NCBI GenBank assembly: GCA_964017065.1
Contig: OZ024792.1
Span: 1,487,363-1,551,362 of the forward strand
Origin: Haliclona indistincta
Taxonomy: Eukaryota; Porifera; Demospongiae; Haplosclerida; Chalinidae
Reading direction: 5' to 3'
DNA: 64,000 nucleotides
Part shown: positions 40,314-58,399 of the stretch, in pieces
Layout: every line of letters begins with the position of its first letter
Numbering within the stretch: position 1 is the stretch's first letter
Notes under the pieces: model-generated
Database searches by the model: none
What the model was told of the DNA's origin: nothing
Seen by the model: the letters and a program-made list of their open reading frames with translations, nothing else
Program-made: the position numbers and the translations under genes

Positions 40314-40502
40314 TTAGCTGGGACTTGTTTCCAGAATTTGAATCCAGACCTTGGCTTCGTCCTGTGCAGAGACTCGCTTCTCCCGGACCAGCTCCAAACC
40401 CCTGCGCTCTTCTCTCTCCTGCACAGCTAAAGAGCAGAGTGGATGGGTCTGCAAGCGAGAACAACGGCGGGATAGTTGCAGCAAGGTAGCCAGCTGCAGC
40501 AT
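40314..40502 (-). CDS. Small basic hypothetical protein
   Basis: A 62-aa open frame starting MLQLATLLQLSRRCSRLQ, which looks like a mitochondrial presequence (Arg-rich, no acids), then a charged helix-prone part (QEREERRGLELVREKRVSAQ). No family was recognised. It sits 177 bp upstream of CD2BP2 in divergent orientation, where a small gene would fit. Other frames across this stretch are open too, so chance is possible. Confidence 0.3.
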   Translation of the reverse strand: MLQLATLLQLSRRCSRLQTHPLCSLAVQEREERRGLELVREKRVSAQDEAKVWIQILETSPS

Positions 40503-40678
40503 TCAGACGTGGGTAATAAAAAACATACAGTAGGGAGGAGGCACACAGCTTCCTCCACGACGACAAAATTCATAGAAGAGACCGGAGACCCGCCCATGTG
40601 AGCGGGATTTATAGCTGCCCACGTGATGTTAACCACGCCCACATCTGGAGCTTTGCGAGAGAATTAGAAAAGATCGCC

Positions 40679-42343
40679 ATGTCTAAGCGGCAAAGGAGTG
40701 TAGCGTTTGCAGACGCGGTAGATATAGACGACAAGAAACGTAGAGATCGCGAGACAGAAGATGGCGGAGAGAGAAGTTGGCAGAATCTAGTGTTGCTGTA
40801 CCATATCATGTCCGTCCATCACACACAGAGACACGTTTCAAGGCTAAGCACAGCCTGGACAGCGATGAGGAAGATGATGAAGACGAGGTGCAGCAGGAGG
40901 GCCTAGGAGAAGAGGACCTAGCAGCTCAGGAAGACAGCTCCACTGTAGTCAGTGAAAATAATGCAGCAGCTGCACCATGCATGCCCTCTCTCACACAGGG
41001 GTTTGATGGAGGAGTTCAGGTAACACCATTCAACCTCAAAGAGGAGATGGAGGAAGGGTGAGTGTGACCGATCATTGCAATCATGTCTCTGAGAGAATTG
41101 TCAGCAGCCATCCATCCAGCTAGTTAGGAAGCTAAATCTAGTAGCAAGATTTTCAATAATCAGAAAAACCTGAACTCCAAACCCATAAAAATAGTGCTTT
41201 AGGATGAACCTGAATAATTAATTTTATTTCTGAAACTGACAAGTTGGAGTCATAAATTTCATTTTAGTTGTCTCCATAAAAAATTTCATGTATATCTTTT
41301 TTTCTCAGTTATTTTGATTCTCATGGCAACTATTATGCACGAGGTGAGCGAGGTGACGAATTGAAGGACAACTGGTTGGAAGATGTGGACTGGAACAAGG
41401 TATCTACAGCAGCTGAGCGCTTGAGATGTGGTACTCATTGCTGCTCTACAGATCGAGGAATTGCGCGAGTGGAAGAAAGGGAAAGAGAAAGAGGAGAGAG
41501 AGAAGGAAGAAATGGATGAAGACGCTCCAGATCAGTTAGTGATTTATAAACAGATAGTGGAGCTTCTCAAACCAGGAGAAACTGTGTTGAAGGTGGGTGC
41601 ATTTTGTGGGTGTGGTTAATGGGTGTGGTTTGTATGCAGGCTATGAAGCGTCTAGGAGGAAATGGTGGGCAGTCACGCCAGCGATGGAGAAAGCAGAAAG
41701 CAGCAGATAAGGAAGAGAAGGTGGAGGTAACTAGGAGAGACTAATGTGCTTCACACTGTACTCATTCCCTTCTCTGTCAGCCGTCACCAGAGGACAAAGC
41801 CTCCATGATCCGACTGACCGAGCTTGCCGACCAGCTGGTCTCCCAAGGAGACTATAGTGAGTGCTATCAGCTGTTACCAGTCTCACTGCTGCCGCTGGGT
41901 GATGGCTGTAGGTGTTTATGAAGACTCTTATGAGAAAATCAAGTTTAACATCACCAAAGAGGAGAGAAAACGAGGTACAAAACTGATTATTACTAACTTG
42001 CTTATTTTCTTCACCCAGAGCCTGTGGATATGTTTGCCGATGCTGAAACATCCACATCTACAGAAAAGAGTGATGCAGCTGCAGATGCTGTCAGCAATGA
42101 GGTTATGTGGGAGTACAAATGGCAGAAAGAGGAGACAGCTGAACTGCACGGCCCATTCACCAGCACACAAATGTCCGAGTGGGTTGAGCAAGGGTGAGAG
42201 AGGGAAAAAAATGAATTTACAATTTTATTATGCATTTTTTGTGTTAGGTACTTTCCTGAAGGAGTATGGACTAGGAAGACATCGTCTGGCACTGCAGGAC
42301 AGTTCTATCATTCTAAACGGATTGACTTTGATCTCTACACCTG
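40679..42343 (+). CDS. CD2BP2: CD2BP2/U5-52K GYF-domain splicing protein
   Basis: Exons: 40679-41057 (with an apparent internal frame change near 40745-40785), 41309-41399, 41452-41592, 41640-41726, 41781-41855, 41912-41974, 42019-42193, 42248-42343. Family signatures: [39 protein letters not shown]. The C-terminal GYF domain has [23 protein letters not shown] and [13 protein letters not shown]. Known role: component of the U5 snRNP; the GYF domain binds proline-rich peptides. The MSKRQRS start and the VAVPYHVRP part lie in different frames. Either a GA dinucleotide indel in gagagaga (about 40767) or a 44-bp purine-rich intron (gtagag...ttggcag) explains this. Confidence 0.9.
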
Positions 42344-43073
42344 ACCACACCCTATGTACGCGCACACTCTCACTTCTCATGCAGTCAGGTACTTTGTTCA
42401 CCATCGCAATCTGCTTTTTCCGTCCCCAACTGCAAATAATGCATTCCGTATGTAGAGGGCACCGTTCTTGGAATGCTTGTACCTACTGTAGTCTTCACAT
42501 CACACATTCATACTGCCTTTATTCTTAGAAGACCAAACTCAGACATTTTGCACAGTGGATAGCGATGTTGAACATAAGCAAATCATTGTAAAAATAATGT
42601 ATTTTTCGTTTTCCCATTGCAAGTTCAACATTGTTTCGTAGTAGGCAGGCATCCCCTAGTACTCGGTTGAGTCTTATAGTACTTAAAGTGTTGATTGAGT
42701 AAACAAGGACGACAGAGACTAAACACACTATGAAGATGACGCTTATGAGTATACATAGTAGTGGTTTGCAATAAAGACCAACATTTTTAAATAATAATTT
42801 TATAATTGAGCAACACACAGAGATTATTATCAACATCCCATCAATAAGATGCTGTAAAATAAATAGTCTCTCAAAGTGATCATTGTTAACCACAGGTTAA
42901 TAAAAAACAAACATAACACGCATTCTCACATAGTGAGTATATTATATTGTCTATGAACACGGCCGTCACCATTTGATAGCTGCTACAGCTAGCTAACTGA
43001 CTGATACAATTGGAGAGAAGTGTGAGGGGTGATGGTGGAGGAGATAATGGTGACGGTCGGTCTCTGCAACAAT
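42344..43073. other. Convergent intergenic region CD2BP2/FKBP
   Basis: AT-rich 3' flanks. A 122-aa hydrophobic open frame on the minus strand (42525-42893) has no recognised family and is not called. Confidence 0.45.
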
Positions 43074-44513
43074 TCATTTGCGGTTGATTGAAATCACTTC
43101 AATCTCAAACACGAGCCCAGTGCGTGGTGGAATTGTGAGCTTTAGTCAAGGAATACACTCAGTGGTAAGACACTACGTCACTTGGGAATTCAGTATGTAG
43201 GCAAGGGCCTGCTGGTACAAGGCTGTGAGGGTCTACTGTAGCTACTGGTACAAGGCTGTGAGGGTCTACTGTAGCTACTGGTACAAGGCTGTTCAGATTA
43301 GTGAGGGTCTACTGTAGCTACTGGTACAAGGCTGTGAGGGTCTACTGTAGCTACTGGTACAAGACTGTTCAGATTAGTGAGGGTCTACTGTAGCTACTGG
43401 TACAAGGCTGTTCTGATTAGTGAGGGTCTACTGTAGCTACTGGTACAAGGCTGTTCAGATTAGCAAGGGTCTACTGTAGCTACTGGTACAAGGCTGTTCA
43501 GATTAGTGAGGGTCTACTGTAGCTACTGGTACAAGGCTGTTCAGATTAGTGAGGGTCTACTGTAGCTACTGGTACAAGGCTGTTCAGATTAGCAAGGGTC
43601 TACTGTAGCTACTGGTACAAGGCTGTTCAGATTAGTGAGGGTCTACTGTAGCTACTGGTACAAGGCTGTTCAGATTAGTGAGGGTCTATTGTAGCTATTT
43701 GTATGTAAAAATGTGAGGTGAATTTCTCAGTTTATTTGCTGTGTTGATGCACCACAGTAAGGACTCCTAAACACCACAATGACCAGTGTACACACTATAC
43801 TAACACTATCACTCTGTTATGAAAGGATATCCCCATGCTGGAAATCCGTTGTTGCCATAACCAAGCTCTGAGTCCATGATGAGCCTTGCCTTCTCTCCCT
43901 CCCGCATAGTCAAGCAGCCATTATCCCAACCTGCAAGGATAAAACCAATATCACTACAAGCATAGTGATCACTGTACTAACACACTACCATAATTTATCA
44001 ATCCTATGAAATGTGATAGCACAGCAACCACTTGTAGCAACTTGTAGACTAAAACACAATTCTCTTATCAAGCTAGACTATGCCTCCTCTCACTGATAAC
44101 GCACTGTTGAGACAAGAGCATAAGGCTGGGGTAACGTACATACACAAGTCATTATAATGAGGAAGATATGAGCATTGAACAACTCCCATTTAGCTCTTGT
44201 TGAGAAAGCATGTGATGGTGTATCATACAACGTGTTGGGCTGTAGGTCACTGTATGGACCAACCTGTAATGACCTCTCCAATCCCAGCATTAAATGTGAA
44301 TGGTTGTTGCCCAGGGTCTGTTGTGCTATGAAGGAGGAGAGTCTGTGCGAGTGGTTAGACCCGAGAGTGTACAAACCTCCAGAACTTCTTCCTGGGAGTT
44401 TGATCCAAATACCCCGTGCAGTGAACTGTTATGCGGTCGTTTCGTTTCACCTGTCCTCCTGTGCCCTCTTTAAGGATTTCCTTCTTCAAACCTGCTTGAA
44501 TAGTAGTAGTCAT
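43074..44513 (-). CDS. FKBP12-like peptidyl-prolyl isomerase
   Basis: Four exons (minus): 44377-44513, 44264-44325, 43831-43930, 43074-43134; 119 aa, exact frame. The protein starts MTTTIQAGLKKEILKEGTGG and contains VHCTGYL, the plant/protist-like KKFWSTTDPGQQPFTF, EVITGWDNG, LGYGNNGFPAWGIPP and FEIEVISINRK. Active-site aromatics (Tyr of GYL, Phe of PFTF, Trp of GWD, Tyr of GYG) are kept. Known role: prolyl cis-trans isomerase. No signal peptide, so cytosolic. The last intron follows U12-type AT-AC rules and joins Gly-Ile of AWGIPP perfectly. It is divergent to the prolyl 3-hydroxylase (256 bp between starts), an interesting but unproven pairing. Confidence 0.92.
43135..43830 (-). other. U12-type AT-AC intron of the FKBP gene
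   Basis: On the gene strand the intron begins ATATCCTTTC and ends TTCCTTGACTAAAGCTCAC. These match the U12 donor (ATATCCTT), the branch site (TTCCTTRAC) about 12 nt before the end, and a terminal AC. No GT-AG option keeps the FKBP frame, because a stop follows within a few codons of GFPAWG. Removing 43135-43830 restores AWG-IPP. Confidence 0.88.
43212..43700 (-). repeat. 43-bp satellite array, FKBP intron
   Basis: About twelve units of gctgttcagattagtgaggg plus tctactgtagctactggtac; the exact reverse complement of the HBS1L-intron satellite. Some units lack the ttcagattag part. Confidence 0.95.
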
Positions 44514-44769
44514 TGTGTCAGCTTTGTTCCAAACACCCCAGGATATCAAATATCTAGGCAAACACACAAGTTCTTCAGCAAAAAGACGACCACGCTCTGA
44601 AATACCGTAACAGTTTATTTGCCCGAATTAGAAATCAAACTTTCTTTGAGCCCGGCTAGCTATTACGCGCGCAGCGCGCGCTAACGCTTCAAAAAATTGG
44701 GGCGTGGTCTAAGGGACAAAGAGAGCTTTTTGTCATTATGACGAATCAAGCCAGCATGCACAAGAGAAG
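44514..44769. promoter_or_regulatory. Divergent promoter FKBP/P3H
   Basis: 256 bp between opposite starts, with a GC palindrome cgcgcgcagcgcgcg near 44670. Confidence 0.45.
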
Positions 44770-47352
44770 ATGATAGGGAAATCTCTTCTGCTGTTCCAGA
44801 TCCTTTGCACTTGTTTTGCGTCTCAAGATGTCCCCGGCGATTCCGTGACGTACGAACAACTGTTCGCTGACGGACATGACGCCTACTGGAACGAATCATG
44901 GAGCGATGCCATCACTCATTTTCGTGAAGCTGTAGACAAGTACAGTATCGAAATGAAAGCTCGTGAAGAGTGCTACGCGCGTTGTAGGGATCAACCCAAC
45001 ACTCCATCTAAAGACTATGCAGACGCCGGGGAAGAGATCAAATTCCTGCACGCCAGCCTGCAGTATGACACGTGTGTGCAGCAATGCAAGCAGGAGATTG
45101 CAGGGACAACGTCGTCAATTCGTCGAGGAATAGCTAGCGGAGTAGAGGAAAAAATGGTTACTCGGCATTCATACAATTACTTGCAGTTTGCCTTGCACAA
45201 GGTAAAACGAGCAAAATATTTTTACAATAATGTTTTCATCATTTTTTGTAGACTGGTCATGTTTCATCTGGTGCGTCAGCTGTTGCTACATTCCAGCATT
45301 TTAATCCGCAAAACAAGGACACAATTTCCAATATTGCATTTTATCGGAAACAGAGCAGTGTGCATGAGAGTGACCTACAGCCCATGGAGACTGGCCTGGA
45401 GTACAGGCATCTCTACAACGAGGGAATTGAGTTATACAAAGATGGGAAATATGTAGAGACAATCGAAAAGTTTGAACAGTCTCTTAAAGCATTGATACCA
45501 GCTGTTGAAAAGTGCAGGTGAGGGAAAAAGACAATAATATGTTTAGTCTGAGTCCATTGTTGACTATCTCACCTCAGGAAATTGTGTGCTGGTCCAGTGA
45601 AGTTTACTGAAAATCTAGAGTACTCTGCTGCTATGAGCTACCTGTTCAAGTCACTGCTTGAGTGCAGAGCATCTTGCGTCCAGACGTTGGGAGAATTTCG
45701 CGAAGAACCAGATACAAATTTTCTTGCCAGCTACTTCAATCATTTACAATATGCATATCACTGGGGTAAAGTTTAAATGATCTCTTTGCTCTTCTACTCT
45801 CTCACATCCTTTTCTCTTTAGATAAGCAGCTCTTGGAAGCTGTAAAAGCTGTCGCCACTCACAGAAGAATTGAGCCCAATAACGAGGTAGCTAGGATGAA
45901 CGCTGTCTACTACCAGCAGCTCCCAGGTATCACAAAGAAGGACCATATAGTGAGAGAGGTAAGCTATGGCTACCAATCCCTTCGCGACATCCTCTCTTCT
46001 CAGGACGTTCTCCCGCTCATAGAACAATTGGAAGAAGATCAAAAACTGCTCAAACTCGTCAAAGACATCTCCGGGGATATCAGTGAATCGGAACCTGAAG
46101 AAAAAGAAGACGACCTAGCTCTTGTAAGAATGAAGTTTGATGTCGCCTGCTTTTATATTTCCTTCTTATAGTTGATGATGGACAGTGAGGCTTATCCAGG
46201 AGAACAAACCACACCCAAATCTGTATGCTATACCTTGGTGGCAATGTATTCCTAGTTATGATTTTAATACTAGTTAAAATTTGAAAAAGGGGACGACGGT
46301 AAAAGAATCGGAAGAATGGTGAAAGACGAGGTTATTAAAACCAAACAATGTGAAGAGTTGATGGACCTAGCTAAAGTACGTTACAGTAGTTGTGGAGTGA
46401 TCTTCGCTTGACCTCATTTCACTTCAGCTTGGTAACGAAGGGGACGGATATGCTAGAAAGTCTCCGCATACTCGGCACGAGAAGTTTGAAGGATTGACAA
46501 TTCTCGGAGCAGCGCAGGTTAGTTAAATCACAAAAGTTACACTGCATAGGCTGTCTTGCCTCAACTAAACCCTAGACTTGACGAAATCTCTCTCAATAGA
46601 AATATTATGTCTCTAATGTGTTCACATGCATTGCTTTTGTAGGCTGTTATTGATAAGCGGACATCAGCAGCAGCTGCCTGGCTGTACATGAACGCCAGTA
46701 CCAGAGTGAAGGATGCTGTAGCAGCACATTTTCATCTGCAAAAACCGCTTTACTTCTCCTACACTCACCTCGTGTGCAGAACAGCTCTAGACGGTGAGTA
46801 AAAATTTCCTTGTCCTCCAACTCTTTGTTATTTGTACACTTGGTAATATTCGCTTTTCTCCGTGCTTCTAGATGATGTTCAACGCCGTGATCTCAGTCAT
46901 CCAGTTCACGCCGACAATTGTATTCTAAATGAGACCAGCGGAGAGTGCAATAAGGTGTCACCCGCCTACACTTGGAGAGACTACAGGTTCGGTTCAAGCT
47001 GTATCAGTTGTTGCATTATATTCTCTGTACACAGCGCTATTCTGTACATCAACGAGGAATTTGAAGGTGGAAAATTCTTTTTTGCTCATTCAACGAAAGA
47101 TCTTACTCCTCAGGTATAAAGTTGTGTATTTAAAAAATAATGGTATCCTTGTTCCTTCAGGAGTATGTTCAGCCAACGTGTGGTAGAATGGTCGGTTTTT
47201 CAGCCGGCAAGGAGAACATGCATGGCGTGACCGCTGTAACCAAAGGCAAGCGCTGTGCCGTGGCGCTGTGGTTCACCATGGACCCTGCTCACAAGGAAGA
47301 CGCCTACGCTAAAGCAGAAACCATCATGAACTCTAGTCCGATTTTACAATGA
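44770..47352 (+). CDS. P3H: Prolyl 3-hydroxylase (leprecan family)
   Basis: Twelve exons: 44770-45201, 45252-45517, 45578-45765, 45822-45958, 46004-46123, 46172-46222, 46274-46375, 46428-46517, 46643-46793, 46872-46986, 47035-47113, 47161-47352; 640 aa. A signal peptide precedes TPR-like repeats with CxxxC pairs (EECYARC, YDTCVQQC, RKLCAG, LECRASC), as in P3H/CRTAP. The C-terminal Fe2+/2-oxoglutarate dioxygenase has HADN (His-x-Asp), the distal His in NMHGVTAV and the Arg of KGKRCAV. Known role: 3-hydroxylates collagen prolines in the ER. The C-terminus PILQ lacks a KDEL-like ER-retrieval signal, so retention would need a partner. aataaa polyadenylation signal at about 47382. Confidence 0.93.
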
Positions 47353-47648
47353 AATTTCTATAGCAATCAGTGCAATAAATCATTCTTTGTGCACCTTGTA
47401 AAAATTTTTTACAGTAAGTCAGCAACCGGCTCTGGCTAGCTCTCGTATCCTGCGTTGCGCCGTGTTGCATACGCGTCGCGACGCTTTGCATGCTTTGTCC
47501 GCTTCGCGTCTTGCGACTCGTTGTGATTGACAGCTAGCAGTTGATTATCAGCAACAGTGTAACGTAGCGACAATAGTGTTGATGCGATGGTGTGAGTTTG
47601 CTTTGCTGCAGCAGCTCGATCGTGCATCGTAGGCCGGCAGCAGACGCG

Positions 47649-48512
47649 ATGAGTTCGGTAGCAGTAAGCCGCCGAGGATCCTTGCCCAAAATCCAGCAGA
47701 GGACGAAACATCGAGGAGTCCGCAACGCTAAATCCGCTCAAGTCTGCGTATGTGGTAAATGTATTTGTGGAAGGTAAAGCATATCACTAGATTAAGCGAC
47801 TTAGTGCACTTCTTTAATTTCTTTGTTCAGTAAGAGACATCAGTGCCCTATCCATCATGGAGTGGTAGTCGCCATGGGACCTAAAGATACTCCCACAACT
47901 ATGTACCAGACTAACTACCAACACAAGCCTCCGATCCATCGAGGCCTGAAACCACAGCTTGAGCCCTACCCGAGATACCCTGTGGAACCGATGGACCTAC
48001 TCACTGTCCACAAACAAGAATACATCAAGTTTCCAAAGATAGATCGACCGAAAATATACAAGCCAGAAGAGATTCGACAGCACTCGGCACCACTTGATTC
48101 TACCACTAGTTATAATGTGGACTACCCTCCTAGAGCTCTCCGACCAAACATCCGACAATATGAAGACCGGCAAGCCGCTTTGATTGCACAAGCTAACAAA
48201 AATCTAGCACCATTTCAGCCACAGACTGTCTACCAGTCGGAGTACATGATGAAACGAGTGCCTTCCCTGGTCCGATACGGTGACAAGAATGAACACTTGT
48301 ACCGACCTTCTTCCATTAAGTTCTCCGGTATCACCGAAGCACAGGATCAGTTTTGTGGTGTCCGTGGAGAGCCGGCACAGTCGTGCAGACCGATTGACAT
48401 GAACTGCAGGAGCACTGATCCTGTACTCGGCAATACAACTTACCGAGACGAGTATCCAACTAGGCATCTCCCCTGTAGAGACATCTGCCCAGCAGAACTA
48501 CTCCTAGCTTGA
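47649..48512 (+). CDS. SAXO: SAXO/FAM154 stabiliser of axonemal microtubules
   Basis: Two exons, 47649-47773 and 47831-48512; 268 aa. The family N-terminal cysteine motif is present (CVCGKCICG, then RHQCP across the splice). Spaced Mn-type repeats follow: TMYQTNYQHKP, TSYNVDYPP, TVYQSEYMMKR, TTYRDEYPTRH. Known role: Mn modules bind and stabilise microtubules in cilia, flagella and centrioles, so it is presumably expressed in choanocytes or sperm. It lies 296 bp downstream of P3H in the same direction and is convergent with the scaffold gene. aataaa signal near 48615. Confidence 0.9.
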
Positions 48513-48768
48513 GACCACAGTAGAACAGTAGTTTAGTCATTGACAGTTTTAAATAATTTTTCGTGACTTGCACTGAAAATTTTTGTCAAATAGATAGTTT
48601 TTTCAAGTATAAAAATAAAGCTAAAAGTGGAGTGATTGCTATACAGTCAAACACGATAGAGTGAACGAGCAAAGCATGATGAGATAAAGAATAAAATAGA
48701 GATGAAATTATGACCTATGATTGAAACACACACTGTTCACATGCAAGTATAACACTGCTACACGGATA

Positions 48769-56026
<7,258 letters not shown>

Positions 56027-56035
56027 TTACAAGTC

Positions 56036-57183
56036 CTGTACGAGAAGGAAATTATTACCATAACATAGGTACAATGAAAATAACATTTTGTTGACATCGA
56101 TTAGTAATCTTAATTTACACAAGAACATGTCAGAAATAGACATTACATCCACTAATAGTCAGTTGGAAGCCCTTGCTGTGATCAGCATGATAACAGAAGC
56201 CAATGATTACTGAACAGAAACTGCTGCAATTCACAGCAATGATTAACACTCTTTCTAGAGCACTTTCAGTGATCTCTCACAAATTGTTAACAGCTGATAC
56301 TGTAAATAAAACTGCTTAGAAAACTTGTAACTTCATCACAAACGACAAATAAGTCTCACCAAAACACAGTATCATAATAATAAATCACACTGTTGATTAA
56401 AGCTACTACCAAGAGGAAATCAAGCTTAGATAAGTGCAAAAGCTGTGTGGTAATGGAGTGCATTACTACACATACTAGACAGTCATCACAGTTACCATTC
56501 ACAGCATGTATCACCACCACATTATCAGAGTGTGAGTATTATCAACACTGTGCAAACTGAACCCACTCAATGATCTCAACATACACACTAAATGACCACA
56601 GCTACTACTGGGAAAGGTAGTCACAACCACCACCAGTACAAAATAGGAAACAAGCACTGAATGGAGAAGAGTTGCAGTGTGAATACACGTCTGTATGCAG
56701 AGAGACTCAAGAGAGAGCACCAGCATTAGACAAAATTATTGACCATGTAGTTAATGGACAAATATAGTAAATACTTAACAATCGAAAGTACGTAGCTTGT
56801 AAAAACAAATGTTTTAAATTGTAGCCTTGTCGTGTAGCACTGGTCAGATACGATGAAAATGAAGCAGAAAGAGGAAACAGCTACAAAATGAGGTATATAG
56901 CACTTGGAAGAAGACAGAATGTCTGATTGGATAAAGTAGCTACTAAAGGACGATTGTGTTGACTGAGGCTGAAAAAACATGAAGAAATGTTTAGACAACA
57001 CTTGAGGGTTGTTGATGGTCATTGGTGGTCAGAATAGACACAGCAACTGACACCACCAATGCAGTGAATAATGTGATGATAGGTGGTTCACACCGTGAGA
57101 ATGGTGCTGAGAGAGACAGAGAGAGAGAGGGGGAGAGAGAGAGAGACAGAGAGAGAGAGACAGAGAGAGAGATGGGGGAGAGA

Positions 57184-57218
<35 letters not shown>

Positions 57219-57252
57219 GGGGGAGAGACAGACAGAGAGAGAGAGAGAAAGG

Positions 57253-57289
<37 letters not shown>

Positions 57290-58399
57290 AGGAGATGAAG
57301 GAAGAACGGTAGAGGGGAGAAAAATCGCGGATTCGGAGAAAGAGAGTGAAAGCTGATCAAGCTAGAGATGATTCAAAGCTGCTAGAAGCTGTGATGTTAT
57401 TGTTATTTGGTGATCAGCTGATCGACTGCTAATATCATGCAATAATGTGTTAATCAGCTCCTCCCGATTCCTTAATGCATGTATGATAGCATAACTCAGG
57501 TTAGCTCAACACCATCTCACATTGAACAAACACCCATCCAAGAGTCGACAACATGCCATATAATAACACATGTGTATCAGTACCATATTGAAACTAGAGT
57601 TCTTATACTGCCCTTTGTTGATAAGGTTATGATGCAACAAGTACCTCATGAAACACATAAGGACCCAGGATACTGAAATATACACACACGATTACAGCAT
57701 GAGTGAGCTAGGCAGCTGTAAAATACCTAGAGATCCACCCATAGAATAACAGAAAGCATGTACGAGCACATGGCGGGACGTGTACAATCACACAACAGCG
57801 ACTAAAGCTACCACTCGACAGCTGTACCACTGCTCTGACAGCAGACCCTTGACGACAGAACAATAAGAATGGAACAATACCACTGAGAGTGTGTGTGCAA
57901 AGAGGGCAGAGGGAGCTTACCTTGCCTAGCAAGATTGCTAGCAGCAGTGATCACAGTGTCTGGACGTCTTGACTAACGAGTACAGTGTGACTAGCGAGCG
58001 CCCTAGCTGATCAGCACTTAGTGAGTAAAGACTGGCTTCTAGTTCCACTCTACCTCGAGACACTTTACAGGCTTCAGGATTCATCGCATATCCCTCGTGC
58101 ATACTCGTAATCATTACTCGTGTCTTGTATACCTCCGTATATCTTATCTTTTCGCGCTCTCAAGAGTTTTTATGGTCTGTTTGCCAACAAGTGTGGACAA
58201 CGCCCACTGGTCTTTTGTCTACCACTCGAGGCGTTGTTCAATAGTCAGCTGTCCTTCCACACACTTATCAACGAATCATCACCTCGTCAGTGTGCAGCAG
58301 TGTTGTTAGCAGCTAGTAAGTCGGTACTTTGAAGTGGTCAAGGGTGTAACCGGACACTGATTTTCTGTACAGATCAGTTTCTCCACCTCGCTCCACCTA
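56036..58399. other. 5' intron and divergent promoter region, scaffold/Frizzled-like genes
   Basis: A donor at 57921/57920 (aggcaag/gtaagc, minus) and an acceptor at 56036 (ctcgtacag) suggest a 1.9-kb 5' UTR intron of the scaffold gene. A (GA)n tract lies at 57105-57300. Between about 58000 and 58399 lies the divergent promoter. A possible 5' UTR acceptor for the Frizzled-like gene is at about 58372. Open frames at 58097-58332 are unassigned. Confidence 0.5.
57105..57298. repeat. (GA)n-rich tract
   Basis: ga repeats with gaca interruptions in the presumed 5' UTR intron. Confidence 0.9.

Noticed and set aside
42525..42893. 122-aa hydrophobic minus-strand frame
   Set aside because: AT-rich 3' flank, no recognised family or splice context; hydrophobicity follows from T-rich codons.
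44770..44830. ER co-complex of the neighbouring FKBP with P3H
   Set aside because: The FKBP lacks a signal peptide, so a direct ER partnership, as with cyclophilin B in vertebrates, is not supported.
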